Source: Sulfurimonas sp.
Lineage (GTDB): Bacteria; Campylobacterota; Campylobacteria; Campylobacterales; Sulfurimonadaceae
Length of the DNA stretch: 34,296 bases
Assembly (NCBI GenBank): GCA_027060825.1
Contig: JALSWC010000222.1
Location: 1 to 34,296, forward strand
Reading direction: 5' to 3'
Under the pieces are notes generated by a model, which saw only the letters and a list, made by a program, of their open reading frames with translations, searched no databases and was not told the DNA's origin. Both the position numbers and the translations under genes were made by a program. Shown here one piece after another: positions 9,390-22,027 of this stretch; positions within the stretch are counted from its first letter, which is position 1; each line of letters opens with the position of its first letter.

Positions 9390-10328
9390 TTAGGAGCAAA
9401 TTTCCTCTTTAACTTTTTCTAACGATGCCATATCTGAGATATTAAGCGTTTTTAACTCTTTTGCAATTCTTCTATTAAGCCCTTTTAAAACAACACCATT
9501 TCCAAACTCTATTGCCATATCCACTTCAGGAGCAATAGCTTGAATTGACTGTTTATATTTTACAGGTTTCACAAGTTGATCTTTTAAAAGTTGTACTGCT
9601 TCTGCTTTCGTAGCATATGGTTTTGTAGTAACATTTGAAATAACAGGTGCTTCAAAATTATCTGTAATATATTTCTCCATTAACTCAGCCAAAGGTGCTT
9701 GTGCAGGTGCTAAAATATCACAATGAGAGGCAACTGACATATTTAAAAGCAATGCTCTTTTTGCACCAGCATCTTTAAAAGTCTGCTCTAATGAAACTAA
9801 ATCTGACTTCATACCAGCAACAACAAGTTGTCCATCTTGATTATAGTTTGCAGGCCAAACCTTTTTACCATCAGCTTGTGCATCTGAACAAATTTTTTCA
9901 ACACTAGCATCGTCGAGACCTACTATAGCCATCATACCAGCATCTATTGTATCGCATGCCTCTTGCATTAATGCACCTCGTTTATGTACAAGTTCTACAG
10001 CATCAACATAATCAATAGCACCAGTTGCACATAAAGCAGAAAATTCACCTAAAGAGTGCCCTAAAAAAAATTCTACTTTTATATCTGAACACTCTGCTTT
10101 AAATAGCTTGTAGGCAATCATTTGAACAAGTAAAATAGCAGGCTGTGTATAAGCAGTTTGCCCAAGTTTTTCATTCTCTTGAAAAATTATTTCTTTAAAA
10201 TCAACACCTATTCTATCTCCAGCTTTTTCAAACATTTCACGAGCAAGTTTTGAATTTTCATAAAAATCTTTTCCCATTCCAACTGCTTGCGAACCTTGTC
10301 CTGCAAATATCATTGCTATTTTACTCAT
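9390..10328 (-). CDS. fabD: Malonyl-CoA-acyl carrier protein transacylase
   Basis: IFAGQGSQAVGMG, LGHSLGEFSALCATGA, QEACD...MMAIVG, LLNMSVASHCDIL, AIEFGNGVVLKGL. Confidence 0.93.
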   Translation of the reverse strand: MSKIAMIFAGQGSQAVGMGKDFYENSKLAREMFEKAGDRIGVDFKEIIFQENEKLGQTAYTQPAILLVQMIAYKLFKAECSDIKVEFFLGHSLGEFSALCATGAIDYVDAVELVHKRGALMQEACDTIDAGMMAIVGLDDASVEKICSDAQADGKKVWPANYNQDGQLVVAGMKSDLVSLEQTFKDAGAKRALLLNMSVASHCDILAPAQAPLAELMEKYITDNFEAPVISNVTTKPYATKAEAVQLLKDQLVKPVKYKQSIQAIAPEVDMAIEFGNGVVLKGLNRRIAKELKTLNISDMASLEKVKEEICS

Positions 10329-11096
10329 TTACTTTCCTTTTTCTAAATATTGTTTGTTCTCAGATATTTTTTTTCTTAGTGTATTTCTATTTAAGCCCAG
10401 CTTATCTGAAAGCTGGAGCTGAGACTTATATTTTTTCAAACCAGCTTTAATAAGTGGTGCTTCATATAAATAAAGAAATTTTTTATAATCATTTTTAGAA
10501 CCAAGTTTCTCGTAAAAATAATTTTCAAGTAACTCCATCAAATCTCTATCTTTTATCTCTTGTAAAAGGTAAGTAATCATCACTTGCCGTCTTAAAGAGT
10601 GTCCATTTCGAGATAAATCAGGCGTCATATTTTCTAAAGAACATAGCTCTTTACTACCACCAAAAAGTCCATGTGCTTCTTCTAAAAAAAGTTCTATTAA
10701 AGCATTTATATCCTCAGTTCTTTCACTTAAGGGGGGTAAATCAACCTTTATACTACAAAGTTCTTCAATCTCATGACTTATAGTATAATTTGATGATGTA
10801 GCAATAACACGCACGCTGTTTTTTTTTATAGATTCTACCACTCTTTGTATATTTGGAGATACATTAATATTACTAATTATAATTTCATTTGAAGATTCTA
10901 ATGCAGTAAGTAATTCATCAAAATTTGATGCATCATAGACCGTTGCATTAGGAAGAATAAAAGAAGCCAAAGTCTTTTTACCAATGCCAGAAGGACCAAT
11001 AATAAGTGCATTGACATTGAGTGTTTTTAAAAGAATGGCTGTCTTCTTAGCCTGCAAAGAGGCTTCTGAAGAGGTTATAAAATTAGTGGCATCCAC
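10329..11096 (-). CDS. Degenerate NtrC/Fis-like transcriptional regulator (AAA+ remnant plus Fis-type HTH)
   Basis: LIIGPSGIGKKTLASF (Walker A-like), DLPPLSERTEDINALIELFLEEA (NtrC-class 'LPPLRER'-like), C-terminal Fis HTH LSDKLGLNRNTLRKKI. Track start at 11186 reads through slyD; a GTG start at 11096 (VDATNFITSS) is more plausible. Confidence 0.65.
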   Translation of the reverse strand: MDATNFITSSEASLQAKKTAILLKTLNVNALIIGPSGIGKKTLASFILPNATVYDASNFDELLTALESSNEIIISNINVSPNIQRVVESIKKNSVRVIATSSNYTISHEIEELCSIKVDLPPLSERTEDINALIELFLEEAHGLFGGSKELCSLENMTPDLSRNGHSLRRQVMITYLLQEIKDRDLMELLENYFYEKLGSKNDYKKFLYLYEAPLIKAGLKKYKSQLQLSDKLGLNRNTLRKKISENKQYLEKGK

Positions 11097-11604
11097 AGCC
11101 GCTGCCGCCACCAGTACCACAACATCCTTCCTCTTCTTTTTGGTTCTCAACAGGAACACCAGAAAGAATTTCATCAGCAGATGCATCTCTTACATTGTTA
11201 ATTGCAACTGTAAACATTAACTCTTTTCCAGCTAAAGGATGGTTAAAATCAATAATAACGCTATCATCTTTAATATCTTTAACGACAACTTGAACAGTAC
11301 CACCATCTTCACCTTGACCATAAAGAGTCATTCCCTCAGTTAAGTCAATTCCTGCAAATTGTTCTTTTGGAACCTCTTGCGTAGCGTCGGCATTATATTC
11401 ACCATAAGCATCTGCTGGTTTTACTAAAACATCAGCTTTATCACCAATATTCATATCTTTAATCCCACTCTCTAAACCTGGAATGATTTGACCTTTACCA
11501 TACATAAATACCAATGGAGCTCCGCTCATATTACTATCTACAACTTGATCTCCATCACGGACTTCATATTCTATTGAAACAACTTGATTTTCTTGAATTG
11601 ACAT
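11083..11604 (-). CDS. slyD: FKBP-type peptidyl-prolyl cis-trans isomerase, SlyD-like
   Basis: EYEVRDGDQVVDSN, FMYGKGQIIPGLESGI, DFNHPLAGKELMFTV; Cys/His-rich tail GCCGTGGGSGCGCH. Confidence 0.92.
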   Translation of the reverse strand: MSIQENQVVSIEYEVRDGDQVVDSNMSGAPLVFMYGKGQIIPGLESGIKDMNIGDKADVLVKPADAYGEYNADATQEVPKEQFAGIDLTEGMTLYGQGEDGGTVQVVVKDIKDDSVIIDFNHPLAGKELMFTVAINNVRDASADEILSGVPVENQKEEEGCCGTGGGSGCGCH

Positions 11605-11679
11605 TTTTTACCCTTATAAATTAGTTTCGCGATTTTATCATAATATTCTATATTATTGCTGAAAATCATACAGCTAATT

Positions 11680-12591
11680 TTAAATATCCAAATATTTTTT
11701 AGCTTTTAGTGCTTCTTTTGAATTTGGATATTTTTCTACAATTGCATTAAAAAATGCATTTGCATGCTGTTTATCACCTGTTTTTGACATAGCAATTGCA
11801 GTATGTAGCATTAAGTTTGGCATATATGAAGCCTTTGAATACAGAGATGCACTCTTTTTAAAATAAGAAATTGCATTAGCATAATTTTTTCTTTTGAAAT
11901 ACATTTCACCAATCATATAATGCGAATAAGCAGGTTTATAATTGCGTTGAATTAAAGTTTCATAATCAGATATTGCATTTGTATATCGCTTTTGATTGTA
12001 GGCAACTTTTGCTTTGTTGTACAAACTACTACTGCTTATAACACTTTTTTTATTTTGTACTTTTCTTAGTTGCTCTAGCTCTTTTATAACAAGAGTTTTA
12101 AAATCATTTAAATTATTCACTAAAGTATTATAATCTACTTTTGTTACATAATCTAGATTTATGGCTTCTAATGATTTGCTTAACTGTAAATTCAAAGCTT
12201 TCATCTTTTGTATTGCTTGCTTATTTTCTTGAATAGAGAGACTTAATCTTTTTTGATATTCATTAATATTGCCAAATGATATATCTGAGGAGTGTTGTAT
12301 ATTTTGCAAATTCATCTTATTACTTTGTGCTTTTCTACTTAAACTTTCAATAATACTTTGGAGTCCATCAACTCTCTCTCGAAGCGAGTCTAATTGACTA
12401 GCTTGCGATTTACTCTTATCTGAAACTGTTTTGAGTTTTTTTTCTGTTGCTAGTAAGACTTTTTCATCTTTTGTTAGACCATAAGGATTATTACTAGTAA
12501 TATCTCCTGCACCAAATGCCGAAGGCTCAGCCCTTAACAATAACACCGGCGAGAAAATAAAAAATAAAAAATAAAATTTACTAAATTTCAT
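11680..12591 (-). CDS. Tol-Pal system protein YbgF/CpoB-like (coiled coil + TPR)
   Basis: Signal peptide, coiled coil, C-terminal TPRs (YNKAKVAYNQKRYTNAISDYETLI...YPNSKEALKAKKYL); adjacent to pal. Confidence 0.8.
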   Translation of the reverse strand: MKFSKFYFLFFIFSPVLLLRAEPSAFGAGDITSNNPYGLTKDEKVLLATEKKLKTVSDKSKSQASQLDSLRERVDGLQSIIESLSRKAQSNKMNLQNIQHSSDISFGNINEYQKRLSLSIQENKQAIQKMKALNLQLSKSLEAINLDYVTKVDYNTLVNNLNDFKTLVIKELEQLRKVQNKKSVISSSSLYNKAKVAYNQKRYTNAISDYETLIQRNYKPAYSHYMIGEMYFKRKNYANAISYFKKSASLYSKASYMPNLMLHTAIAMSKTGDKQHANAFFNAIVEKYPNSKEALKAKKYLDI

Positions 12592-12602
12592 CTATTGGAA
12601 AC

Positions 12603-13190
12603 TTATGGTAAAAGTTCAAAATTAACTCTACGGTTTTTCGCCCAGCACGCTCTTGTATGTGCTGTACATACAGGATTACTTTTACCATAACTTATCATGG
12701 AAATACGAGAAGCATCTATTCCATCTGCGACTAAAGCTTTCTTAACTGCATTTGCTCGGCGTAATCCTAATGCAAAATTATATTCGTCACTTCCCCATTC
12801 ATCACAATTCCCTTCCAATTTTACTTTATAAGCAGATGCTGATTTTTTTCCAATTACAGCTGCAGCATCAATTTTTTCTTCCATATCAGGTGTGATATTA
12901 TATTTGTCAAAAGCAAAATATATAGTTGGTAATTTACTCTCAATAGAATTCATAGTAGATTCACTTGTTGACGAATTTACTGATGAATTTACTGAACTAT
13001 TATCTTCACTTAAAACTGTTTCTGTCTCTACGGGCTGAACTTCTTGCGTAGTAGTAGTAGTAGTAGTAGGTACAACTTCTTTTACTGGATTATTATTCAC
13101 AGCCTTAGTATCTACAGCAGGTCCTTTTGAACTACATCCACTAAAAACTAATAGTGCTGCTACAACACCAGAAAGTACGATATTTTTCAT
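12603..13190 (-). CDS. pal: Peptidoglycan-associated lipoprotein Pal (OmpA-like)
   Basis: Lipobox LLVFSGCSS; IYFAFDKYNITPDMEEKID; EGNCDEWGSDEYNFALGLRRANAVK. Start at MKNIVLSG (13190) preferred over 13205. Confidence 0.92.
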   Translation of the reverse strand: MKNIVLSGVVAALLVFSGCSSKGPAVDTKAVNNNPVKEVVPTTTTTTTQEVQPVETETVLSEDNSSVNSSVNSSTSESTMNSIESKLPTIYFAFDKYNITPDMEEKIDAAAVIGKKSASAYKVKLEGNCDEWGSDEYNFALGLRRANAVKKALVADGIDASRISMISYGKSNPVCTAHTRACWAKNRRVNFELLP

Positions 13191-13265
13191 ACTACATTTC
13201 CTCACTATTTAAAATTTATTTATTATACCTAAAAAAAGTAATAAAATTTAATGATTATAGGCTTT

Positions 13266-14516
13266 TTACCAGTCCATTGATTGTATTCTTCCTGATTTTA
13301 TAGGAAAAAGAAAATTTTTGTTCAAATTTAATCGTATTATTCCAATAGAACTTTGACCCTTATAGTTTTTAACAAATATAATTGCATCTCCATCTTTTGA
13401 AAATTTAGGAAATTCATTTACACCTGTGGCTGTAAGTCGTCTGATAAAGTCAGTTTGTGTTGAAACTAAATGAAGATTAAAAGTATTTTGACTAAAAGTC
13501 TTTGAACTCTCTCTTGCTTTATATACAATATAGTGTCCACTAGCACTACATGCAACATTACTTTTACCATAATAAACTACCTGATTTATTTCATTTGTCA
13601 ATAAGTTTTTTGTAAAAATATTAGGATATCCTAGCCTAGAGGAGACAAAGGCTATTGTCTCTTCATTCATAAATTGCCCATCAACATCAATACCACTATA
13701 GCTAGTTTCTCTCTTATATGTATGTTTTTTTACATCATACAAATAAATATCTGGCTGTCCATCCTTTGCCATCGTTAATAAAAGATGGTTACCATCATTA
13801 CTCACATCGGAACATACCATCATACCATCAGAAGAGATAATACTTTTTACAGAAGCCGTTTTAATATTTATATATTTCAAAGTAGGTTTATCATCATCTA
13901 AAGATGTATAATAAAAAGCAGTTTGCGCCTGATTCGCCCATTTTGGGAAAAGATTAAGCCCACCTTGAATTATTATATGTTGGTATGTTAATGTATAATC
14001 AGCAATAATTATTTCACTTTTTTTAGGAGCAACAACTTTAGCAAATATAACTTTTTTCTTCATCCAACTCACTGGCTTCGCACCCATATATTCATTTATA
14101 TCATAAGCAATTGCATGTGAAACAAACACATATATATCTTTTCTATTAACACGGTAATTTTTAGAAAAAACTTCATTATCATTTTGAAGTAATTTCATCT
14201 GAATATTCATGGCATCATTGTCATCTTCAAATATTTTATATCGTAAAACATATTTCATATCTTTGTCAGCCACCAGTACAGAACTATCATTATAAGGTAC
14301 AGTTTGATAATGTCTATCTACATTAAAGAGTGAAATAACATTCAAATCAGCAACAAGAGCTTTAAAAAATTTTAACTTGAATGTATGATCATAACTAATA
14401 GAAGAGTCCTCAATAGCTAATGTTGGTAATGAATCTGCCTTTTTAACAACTTCAATAGTTGCATCACCTGCATATGCAATGTTAAACAATAAAAATAATA
14501 AAAATAAAATCTTCAA
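13266..14516 (-). CDS. tolB: Tol-Pal system translocation protein TolB
   Basis: Signal peptide; beta-propeller repeats (DVSNDGNHLLLTMAKDGQPDIYLYDVKK, ASGHYIVYKARES, FPKFSKDGDAIIFV); position between tolA-like gene and pal. Confidence 0.88.
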   Translation of the reverse strand: MKILFLLFLLFNIAYAGDATIEVVKKADSLPTLAIEDSSISYDHTFKLKFFKALVADLNVISLFNVDRHYQTVPYNDSSVLVADKDMKYVLRYKIFEDDNDAMNIQMKLLQNDNEVFSKNYRVNRKDIYVFVSHAIAYDINEYMGAKPVSWMKKKVIFAKVVAPKKSEIIIADYTLTYQHIIIQGGLNLFPKWANQAQTAFYYTSLDDDKPTLKYINIKTASVKSIISSDGMMVCSDVSNDGNHLLLTMAKDGQPDIYLYDVKKHTYKRETSYSGIDVDGQFMNEETIAFVSSRLGYPNIFTKNLLTNEINQVVYYGKSNVACSASGHYIVYKARESSKTFSQNTFNLHLVSTQTDFIRRLTATGVNEFPKFSKDGDAIIFVKNYKGQSSIGIIRLNLNKNFLFPIKSGRIQSMDW

Positions 14517-14519
14517 TCT

Positions 14520-15236
14520 CTACTCCTTAGATATTAATGTAACAGTTGTTGTACTCGTCTTTCCATTGGGATTAACAGGAAAAACCACATTCTTCAGTCT
14601 CTCTTTTATTTTATCAACTTCACTATTTAAAGCTGTACTAGAAGAATAGCTTAATACTCTAAAATCAAGCATTTTTCCAAAAGGGCCAAGCACAATTACA
14701 GTTTTAACACTATTTCCTTCTGTATTTGGCGGAACATTAAAATGTTCATAGACAATTGATTGAATTTTAGCTAAATATTCATTAACCTTTGTTGCACTTG
14801 AAAGAGTATTTAAAGTCTCATTTTCTTCTTTTTCTTCTAACTCATTAACTCTTTTTTCAATCGATTTCACTTGATTAAGCTTTTTAAACTTAATCTGCTT
14901 TTGGATTTCACTAATTCTCTTTGAATTTACTTTGCGTTTTTCCACTTTATGCTGAATCTTTTGTGTCCACACATTATTAAACAAGTTATTTACATCAATA
15001 TTTTTAGGTGATGAACTTGGAGTAACTGCTATTTTTTTTATAGAAGCTTTTGTTTTATTTACTATATTCTTTATAGGTGTAGGTGTAATAGAAACAGATA
15101 TATAATTCTTTTTTTTAAAACCATAAGTTTTAATATCTTTTACTTGAAACAGCATAACAACAAACATAAATAAAAAAAATATAAAGAGAAGAAAAGAGAT
15201 TATTCCACTGAAATAAAAGTATCGTTGATTATCCAT
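14520..15236 (-). CDS. TonB/TolA-like C-terminal domain protein
   Basis: Single N-terminal TM segment, Lys-rich coiled linker, C-terminal IVYEHFNVPP...VLGPFGKMLDFRVLSYSSSTALNSEVD; between tolR and tolB. Confidence 0.78.
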   Translation of the reverse strand: MDNQRYFYFSGIISFLLFIFFLFMFVVMLFQVKDIKTYGFKKKNYISVSITPTPIKNIVNKTKASIKKIAVTPSSSPKNIDVNNLFNNVWTQKIQHKVEKRKVNSKRISEIQKQIKFKKLNQVKSIEKRVNELEEKEENETLNTLSSATKVNEYLAKIQSIVYEHFNVPPNTEGNSVKTVIVLGPFGKMLDFRVLSYSSSTALNSEVDKIKERLKNVVFPVNPNGKTSTTTVTLISKE

Positions 15237-15621
15237 TTGTTGCTAAAGATACCTCTGTAAATCCAGCCTGCTTTACAGCTGCTAAAACTGACATTACGAC
15301 ACCATAATCTAAACGCTTATCTGCACTTATTAAAACAGTGGCTTTTTTATTAAGTTTTTTAGCATAAAGGTAAAAATTATCAGTAAATGCATTTAATAAA
15401 AAATTATTGTTATTTATCTTTATGTTTTTATCTTTATCGATAGTAATATGTACAGGTGGAATTTTTGAAAGTTGTTGCGTTGCAGAACCTTGAGGTAATT
15501 TAATATTTTCTTCAAATATAATACTAGGAGCAATAACCATCAAAATTGCAAGTAAGACAAGCATCACATCTACAAGAGGAGTTATATTTAATTCTGGTTT
15601 TTCATCCCAATCATATAGCAT
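15229..15621 (-). CDS. tolR: ExbD/TolR family biopolymer transport protein
   Basis: ELNITPLVDVMLVLLAILMVIAP; LISADKRLDYGVVMSVLAAVKQAGFTEVSLAT. Confidence 0.92.
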   Translation of the reverse strand: MLYDWDEKPELNITPLVDVMLVLLAILMVIAPSIIFEENIKLPQGSATQQLSKIPPVHITIDKDKNIKINNNNFLLNAFTDNFYLYAKKLNKKATVLISADKRLDYGVVMSVLAAVKQAGFTEVSLATNG

Positions 15622-15625
15622 AATA

Positions 15626-16192
15626 CTATACCTTACGCGCTAATATTGCATCACTTTGCATTTGAAGATAACTAACAAGTTCATATGATTTTCTCTTAAG
15701 AATTTGATGATAAGTATATGCAAATACAGCTACAAATATTCCAGATGCAGTAGCCACTAATGCATCTGAAACTCCACTAGCAATAATACTCATTGTCCCA
15801 GATGTTTGACCTATATGAGTAAAAGTACCCAAGATAGAGACAACAGTCCCAAACAATCCAATAAAAGGAGAAGTTGATGCAATTACAGATAAAACAGAAA
15901 GACCCTTTGTAGCCTCTTTCGTTGCTGCAAGCATACCCAAACCTAAAACTTCTTTTGAAATAACATTACTTGTTTGTAAAAAATTATTTAAAAATGAGTT
16001 CTCTTTTACAGTAGTAGCCCCTAATAAAAGTGCTTCTAAAGAGGCACTTTCACGAGAAAGCCAGCTAGTAATAGAAAAGTATCTATAAAAAAATACCCAA
16101 TTTAACACCAAAAAGTAAACTGCCAATAAAGCCAGAACACCAATAGTAACAGGATGACTTTTAAGATAAAAATCTATTAAATTATTCAACAT
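15626..16192 (-). CDS. tolQ: ExbB/TolQ family proton channel protein
   Basis: SPFIGLFGTVVSILGTFTHIG; SGVSDALVATASGIFVAVFAYTYHQIL. Confidence 0.92.
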   Translation of the reverse strand: MLNNLIDFYLKSHPVTIGVLALLAVYFLVLNWVFFYRYFSITSWLSRESASLEALLLGATTVKENSFLNNFLQTSNVISKEVLGLGMLAATKEATKGLSVLSVIASTSPFIGLFGTVVSILGTFTHIGQTSGTMSIIASGVSDALVATASGIFVAVFAYTYHQILKRKSYELVSYLQMQSDAILARKV

Positions 16193-16194
16193 CG

Positions 16195-16587
16195 CTATAT
16201 TAACCTCTGTGCTGCAGATTCAATTTTTGCTGAAACAGATGCAATAGCATTACCAGAATCAGCAATATCACTAATAAGTTTTTTAGCATTATCAAGTGCT
16301 TTAGCAATTTCTGATTCATTTTCTCCACGAATTGGTGCTGCACCTTCTACAAGAATAACAACTTTTCCCTCATCAACCTGAGCTACACCCCAATTAATAA
16401 CGATAGATTCGACTGATTTATCCTCTTTTTCAACATCAACAACACCAGCTTCTAATAATGTTGTCAGAGAAGCATGTCCAGCCAATACACCAAATTCTCC
16501 TTCTTCACCAGGGAGAACAACACCAGTAGCGTTATCATCATAGATAACGCCATTTGGAGTTAGGATTTCAAGTTTAAACTTATCCAT
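16195..16587 (-). CDS. atpC: ATP synthase F1 subunit epsilon
   Basis: KLEILTPNGVIYDD...VVLPGEEGEFGVLAGHASLTTLLEAGVV. Confidence 0.95.
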   Translation of the reverse strand: MDKFKLEILTPNGVIYDDNATGVVLPGEEGEFGVLAGHASLTTLLEAGVVDVEKEDKSVESIVINWGVAQVDEGKVVILVEGAAPIRGENESEIAKALDNAKKLISDIADSGNAIASVSAKIESAAQRLI

Positions 16588-16611
16588 TACAGTCCTTTAC
16601 TAAGCAAATGC

Positions 16612-18908
<2,297 letters not shown>

Positions 18909-18919
18909 AAAGTAATTCC

Positions 18920-20437
18920 TTAGTTAGCTACAAAGCTAGCTTTAAACTCTTCTAATGCTTTTGTTAATAATGCCTTAGTATCGTCATCTACTTTTTTGCT
19001 ATTTCTAATATTCTCAAAAATTTGAGGATAAGAAGCTTCAATAAATGGATATAACTCAGCTTCAAAACGAACTACATTAGACGGATCAAAATCATCTAAG
19101 AAACCTGCATTTCCTGCAAAAATAATTGCAACTTGTTTTTCAGCAGAAAGTGGTGAAAAAGGTCCTTGTTTAAGTACTTCAACCATTCTTTGTCCACGCT
19201 CTAACTGTTTACGAGAAACTTCATCAAGATCAGATGCAAATTGAGCAAATGCTTGAAGTTCACGGAATGATGCAAGGTCAAGTCTCAGTGTACCAGCAAC
19301 TTGTTTTGTTGCTTTAATCTGTGCAGCACCACCAACACGAGAAACTGAAAGACCAACATTAATTGCAGGACGAACACCTGAGTTAAATAGATCAGTTTCA
19401 AGGAAGATTTGTCCATCAGTAATTGAAATAACATTTGTTGGAATATATGCCGCAACATCACCAGCTTGTGTTTCAATAATTGGTAGAGCAGTAAGTGAAC
19501 CAGCACCCTCCTCATCAGACATTTTTGCAGCACGCTCAAGCAGACGAGAGTGAACATAAAAAACATCTCCTGGATATGCTTCACGACCTGGAGGACGACG
19601 AAGAATAAGTGACATTTCACGATAAGCAACTGCATGTTTTGATAAATCATCATAAACAATTAAACCATGTCTTGCATTGTCACGGAAGTATTCACCCATA
19701 GTAACACCAGTATATGGAGCTAAAAATTGAAGTGCAGCAGCTTCAGCAGCGGTTGCAGATACAATTATAGTATATTCCATGGCACCATTATCTTCTAAAC
19801 GACGAATAATCTGTGCTACAGTTGATTCTTTTTGACCAATTGCAACATAAATACATACAACACCATTCCCCTTTTGATTAAGGATAGCATCAAGTGCAAC
19901 TGTAGTTTTACCTGTTTGTCTGTCACCAATAATAAGCTCACGCTGTCCTCGTCCAATTGGAACAAGTGCATCAATTGCTTTAATACCAGTTGCTAAAGGT
20001 TCATGTACAGATTTTCTATCCATAATACCAGGAGCTTTTTCTTCAACAAAACGCATTTCAGTTGTTTCAATTGGACCTTTACCATCAATTGGCTCACCAA
20101 GAGCATTAACAACACGACCTAAAAGTGCATCACCAACTGGTACTTTTAAAAGTTTACCAAGACGCTTAACGCTCATACCTTCTTTTAAGGATACTCCTGA
20201 ACCAAGAATAACTACACCAACAGCACTCTCTTCAAGGTTCATAACTAAACCTCTCGTACCATCTTCAAATTCTACCATCTCTCCTGCCATAACATTGCTA
20301 AGTCCGTAAACCTGTGCAACACCATCAGCATAAGAAACAATTTTACCAGTTTCATTAATATCGACATTTAGTTCAAAATTATCGATACGCTCTTTAATTA
20401 TTGAGCTGATTTCATCAGCCTGAATTTTTGCTACCAC
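18920..20437 (-). CDS. atpA: ATP synthase F1 subunit alpha
   Basis: [56 protein letters not shown]. Confidence 0.99.
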   Translation of the reverse strand: MVAKIQADEISSIIKERIDNFELNVDINETGKIVSYADGVAQVYGLSNVMAGEMVEFEDGTRGLVMNLEESAVGVVILGSGVSLKEGMSVKRLGKLLKVPVGDALLGRVVNALGEPIDGKGPIETTEMRFVEEKAPGIMDRKSVHEPLATGIKAIDALVPIGRGQRELIIGDRQTGKTTVALDAILNQKGNGVVCIYVAIGQKESTVAQIIRRLEDNGAMEYTIIVSATAAEAAALQFLAPYTGVTMGEYFRDNARHGLIVYDDLSKHAVAYREMSLILRRPPGREAYPGDVFYVHSRLLERAAKMSDEEGAGSLTALPIIETQAGDVAAYIPTNVISITDGQIFLETDLFNSGVRPAINVGLSVSRVGGAAQIKATKQVAGTLRLDLASFRELQAFAQFASDLDEVSRKQLERGQRMVEVLKQGPFSPLSAEKQVAIIFAGNAGFLDDFDPSNVVRFEAELYPFIEASYPQIFENIRNSKKVDDDTKALLTKALEEFKASFVAN

Positions 20438-20460
20438 TATCCTTCTCCTCTCATTTAATG

Positions 20461-20994
20461 TTATATTGCTTTAATTATATGTTCTATAATTTGACTATTG
20501 ATTCTATCTTTAGAAAAATTAATTTCTATACCTAAATCATCTACTTCCACTTTAATACCATTAAAGTCAGTTTTTTTAAATGATAGTACTATTTTAGAAT
20601 TATATTTTTTACTCAAACCTCTGCTCAAGTTTTTGATTATCTTTGCTCTTATATTTGTATTACTCAAAACTACACCTGAGTAAGTTTTTGTCATATTCGC
20701 TAAGTTTTTTCTCAACTCTTCAGCAATTGCTGGAATAATATTAATTCGTTTATTCTCTACTAAAAGTTTAATAAAGTTATTTACTTTTTGAGAGTTAGCA
20801 GACTTTACAGCATCTAAAAGTAAAGAGGCTTTATCATCTGCACTTACATCATTACTAGCCATAATATTCAAAAATTTCTCATTCTTAAAAGAATCCGATA
20901 AACCTTCAAATATAACAGTAATACTTTGTGCAAACGCAATATCAGAATCAGACAATAAAGCTTTTATATATCTTTTTGCTATTAATTCTTCCAT
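20461..20994 (-). CDS. atpH: ATP synthase F1 subunit delta
   Basis: AKRYIKALL start; [22 protein letters not shown]; position between atpF and atpA. Confidence 0.92.
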   Translation of the reverse strand: MEELIAKRYIKALLSDSDIAFAQSITVIFEGLSDSFKNEKFLNIMASNDVSADDKASLLLDAVKSANSQKVNNFIKLLVENKRINIIPAIAEELRKNLANMTKTYSGVVLSNTNIRAKIIKNLSRGLSKKYNSKIVLSFKKTDFNGIKVEVDDLGIEINFSKDRINSQIIEHIIKAI

Positions 20995-21507
20995 TTACGC
21001 CACCTTTTTCAAAATAACATTTGCCATAGCTTCTTTATCAAAACTACCTGCACTTTGACTTAATGTCTCAGTCACAATCTCTTCTACAACTTCACGAACC
21101 ATTTTTCTCTCTTCAAACTCTTTTTTAGAAAGATTTTGTTTCGCAATAGTTTCTAGCTCAGTTTCACCCTGTGCCATAAGAGCATCATAAATTAATTTAT
21201 TCTCTTTTTTAGATGATTCAGCCAATTCTTGTGCAAATCTCTCTGCCTCACTAATTTTAGCTAATGCATCTTTTTTTAGAGCAATTGATTCATCAAGTTT
21301 ATCTTGAACTTTTTTTAATTCGTCAGCAATACCTTGACTTCTTGAAGCAAAGTAATTTTTTATCGGTTCCCCTACAAGATACCATACAAGCCCAGCAAAT
21401 AAGATGAAGTTTACAGTTCTTTGAACTATATCCGTACCACCTTCTTTTACCTCTGATGCGAATGCATAAGTTGATATCATTAGTAACAATACTAGAATTC
21501 TACTCAC
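20995..21507 (-). CDS. atpF: ATP synthase F0 subunit b
   Basis: N-terminal signal-like segment, then RTVNFILFAGLVWYLVGEPIKNYFASRSQGIADELKKVQ. Confidence 0.92.
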   Translation of the reverse strand: MSRILVLLLMISTYAFASEVKEGGTDIVQRTVNFILFAGLVWYLVGEPIKNYFASRSQGIADELKKVQDKLDESIALKKDALAKISEAERFAQELAESSKKENKLIYDALMAQGETELETIAKQNLSKKEFEERKMVREVVEEIVTETLSQSAGSFDKEAMANVILKKVA

Positions 21508-21516
21508 ATTACACCC

Positions 21517-21939
21517 TTATATCTGACTAAATTTAGCTGAAACAGCTTCTTTAAACACTGGAACTTGTTTGAGCAAGTCAGTAGTCAACTCTTTTTTAGC
21601 ATTTGAAAGTGATTTTTCAAACTCTAAATATTCTTGTGCAAATTCAGCACGCTTTGCCTCTAACTTACTATCAACTAATTCCTTAGCATCCGCAATAACT
21701 TTTTCTCTTAGGGCCGCAGCTTCTAGTTTAGCATTCATAATTATTGTTTCTGCTTTACTCTTAAGCTCGTTGATTTCATCATCATTATTACCTACTTTTT
21801 CTAGGTCTTTTTTAATGTCCTCATCACGCTTATTCATAAAACTTAATAATGGATTATAAAGCCAACTATTTAGAACGGCTATAAGCGAAACAAATACAAC
21901 AAATGTAGCCAAGAGTAGTATTGGATTTATATCTAACAT
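21517..21939 (-). CDS. atpF': ATP synthase F0 subunit b' (AtpF')
   Basis: LLATFVVFVSLIAVLNSWLYNPLLSFMNKRDEDIKKDLEKV; adjacent to atpF. Confidence 0.9.
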   Translation of the reverse strand: MLDINPILLLATFVVFVSLIAVLNSWLYNPLLSFMNKRDEDIKKDLEKVGNNDDEINELKSKAETIIMNAKLEAAALREKVIADAKELVDSKLEAKRAEFAQEYLEFEKSLSNAKKELTTDLLKQVPVFKEAVSAKFSQI

Positions 21940-21961
21940 AGCACCTCCTAAAAGTTGCGTG

Positions 21962-21967
21962 ATTATA
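21962..21967 (-). promoter_or_regulatory. Candidate -10 box (TATAAT on minus strand) for the atp operon
   Basis: Minus strand reads ...aataatagTATAATcacgcaacttttaggaggtgctATG, with a strong SD (aggagg). No convincing -35. Confidence 0.45.
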
Positions 21968-22027
21968 CTATTATTAAATTGAAATGTTAGTTAAATGGAG
22001 TAGTTTTTTAATTATTTATAATAAATA

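Noticed and set aside
19285-19659. 124-aa minus-strand ORF inside atpA
   Set aside because: Frame-shifted shadow of atpA; atpA itself is intact.
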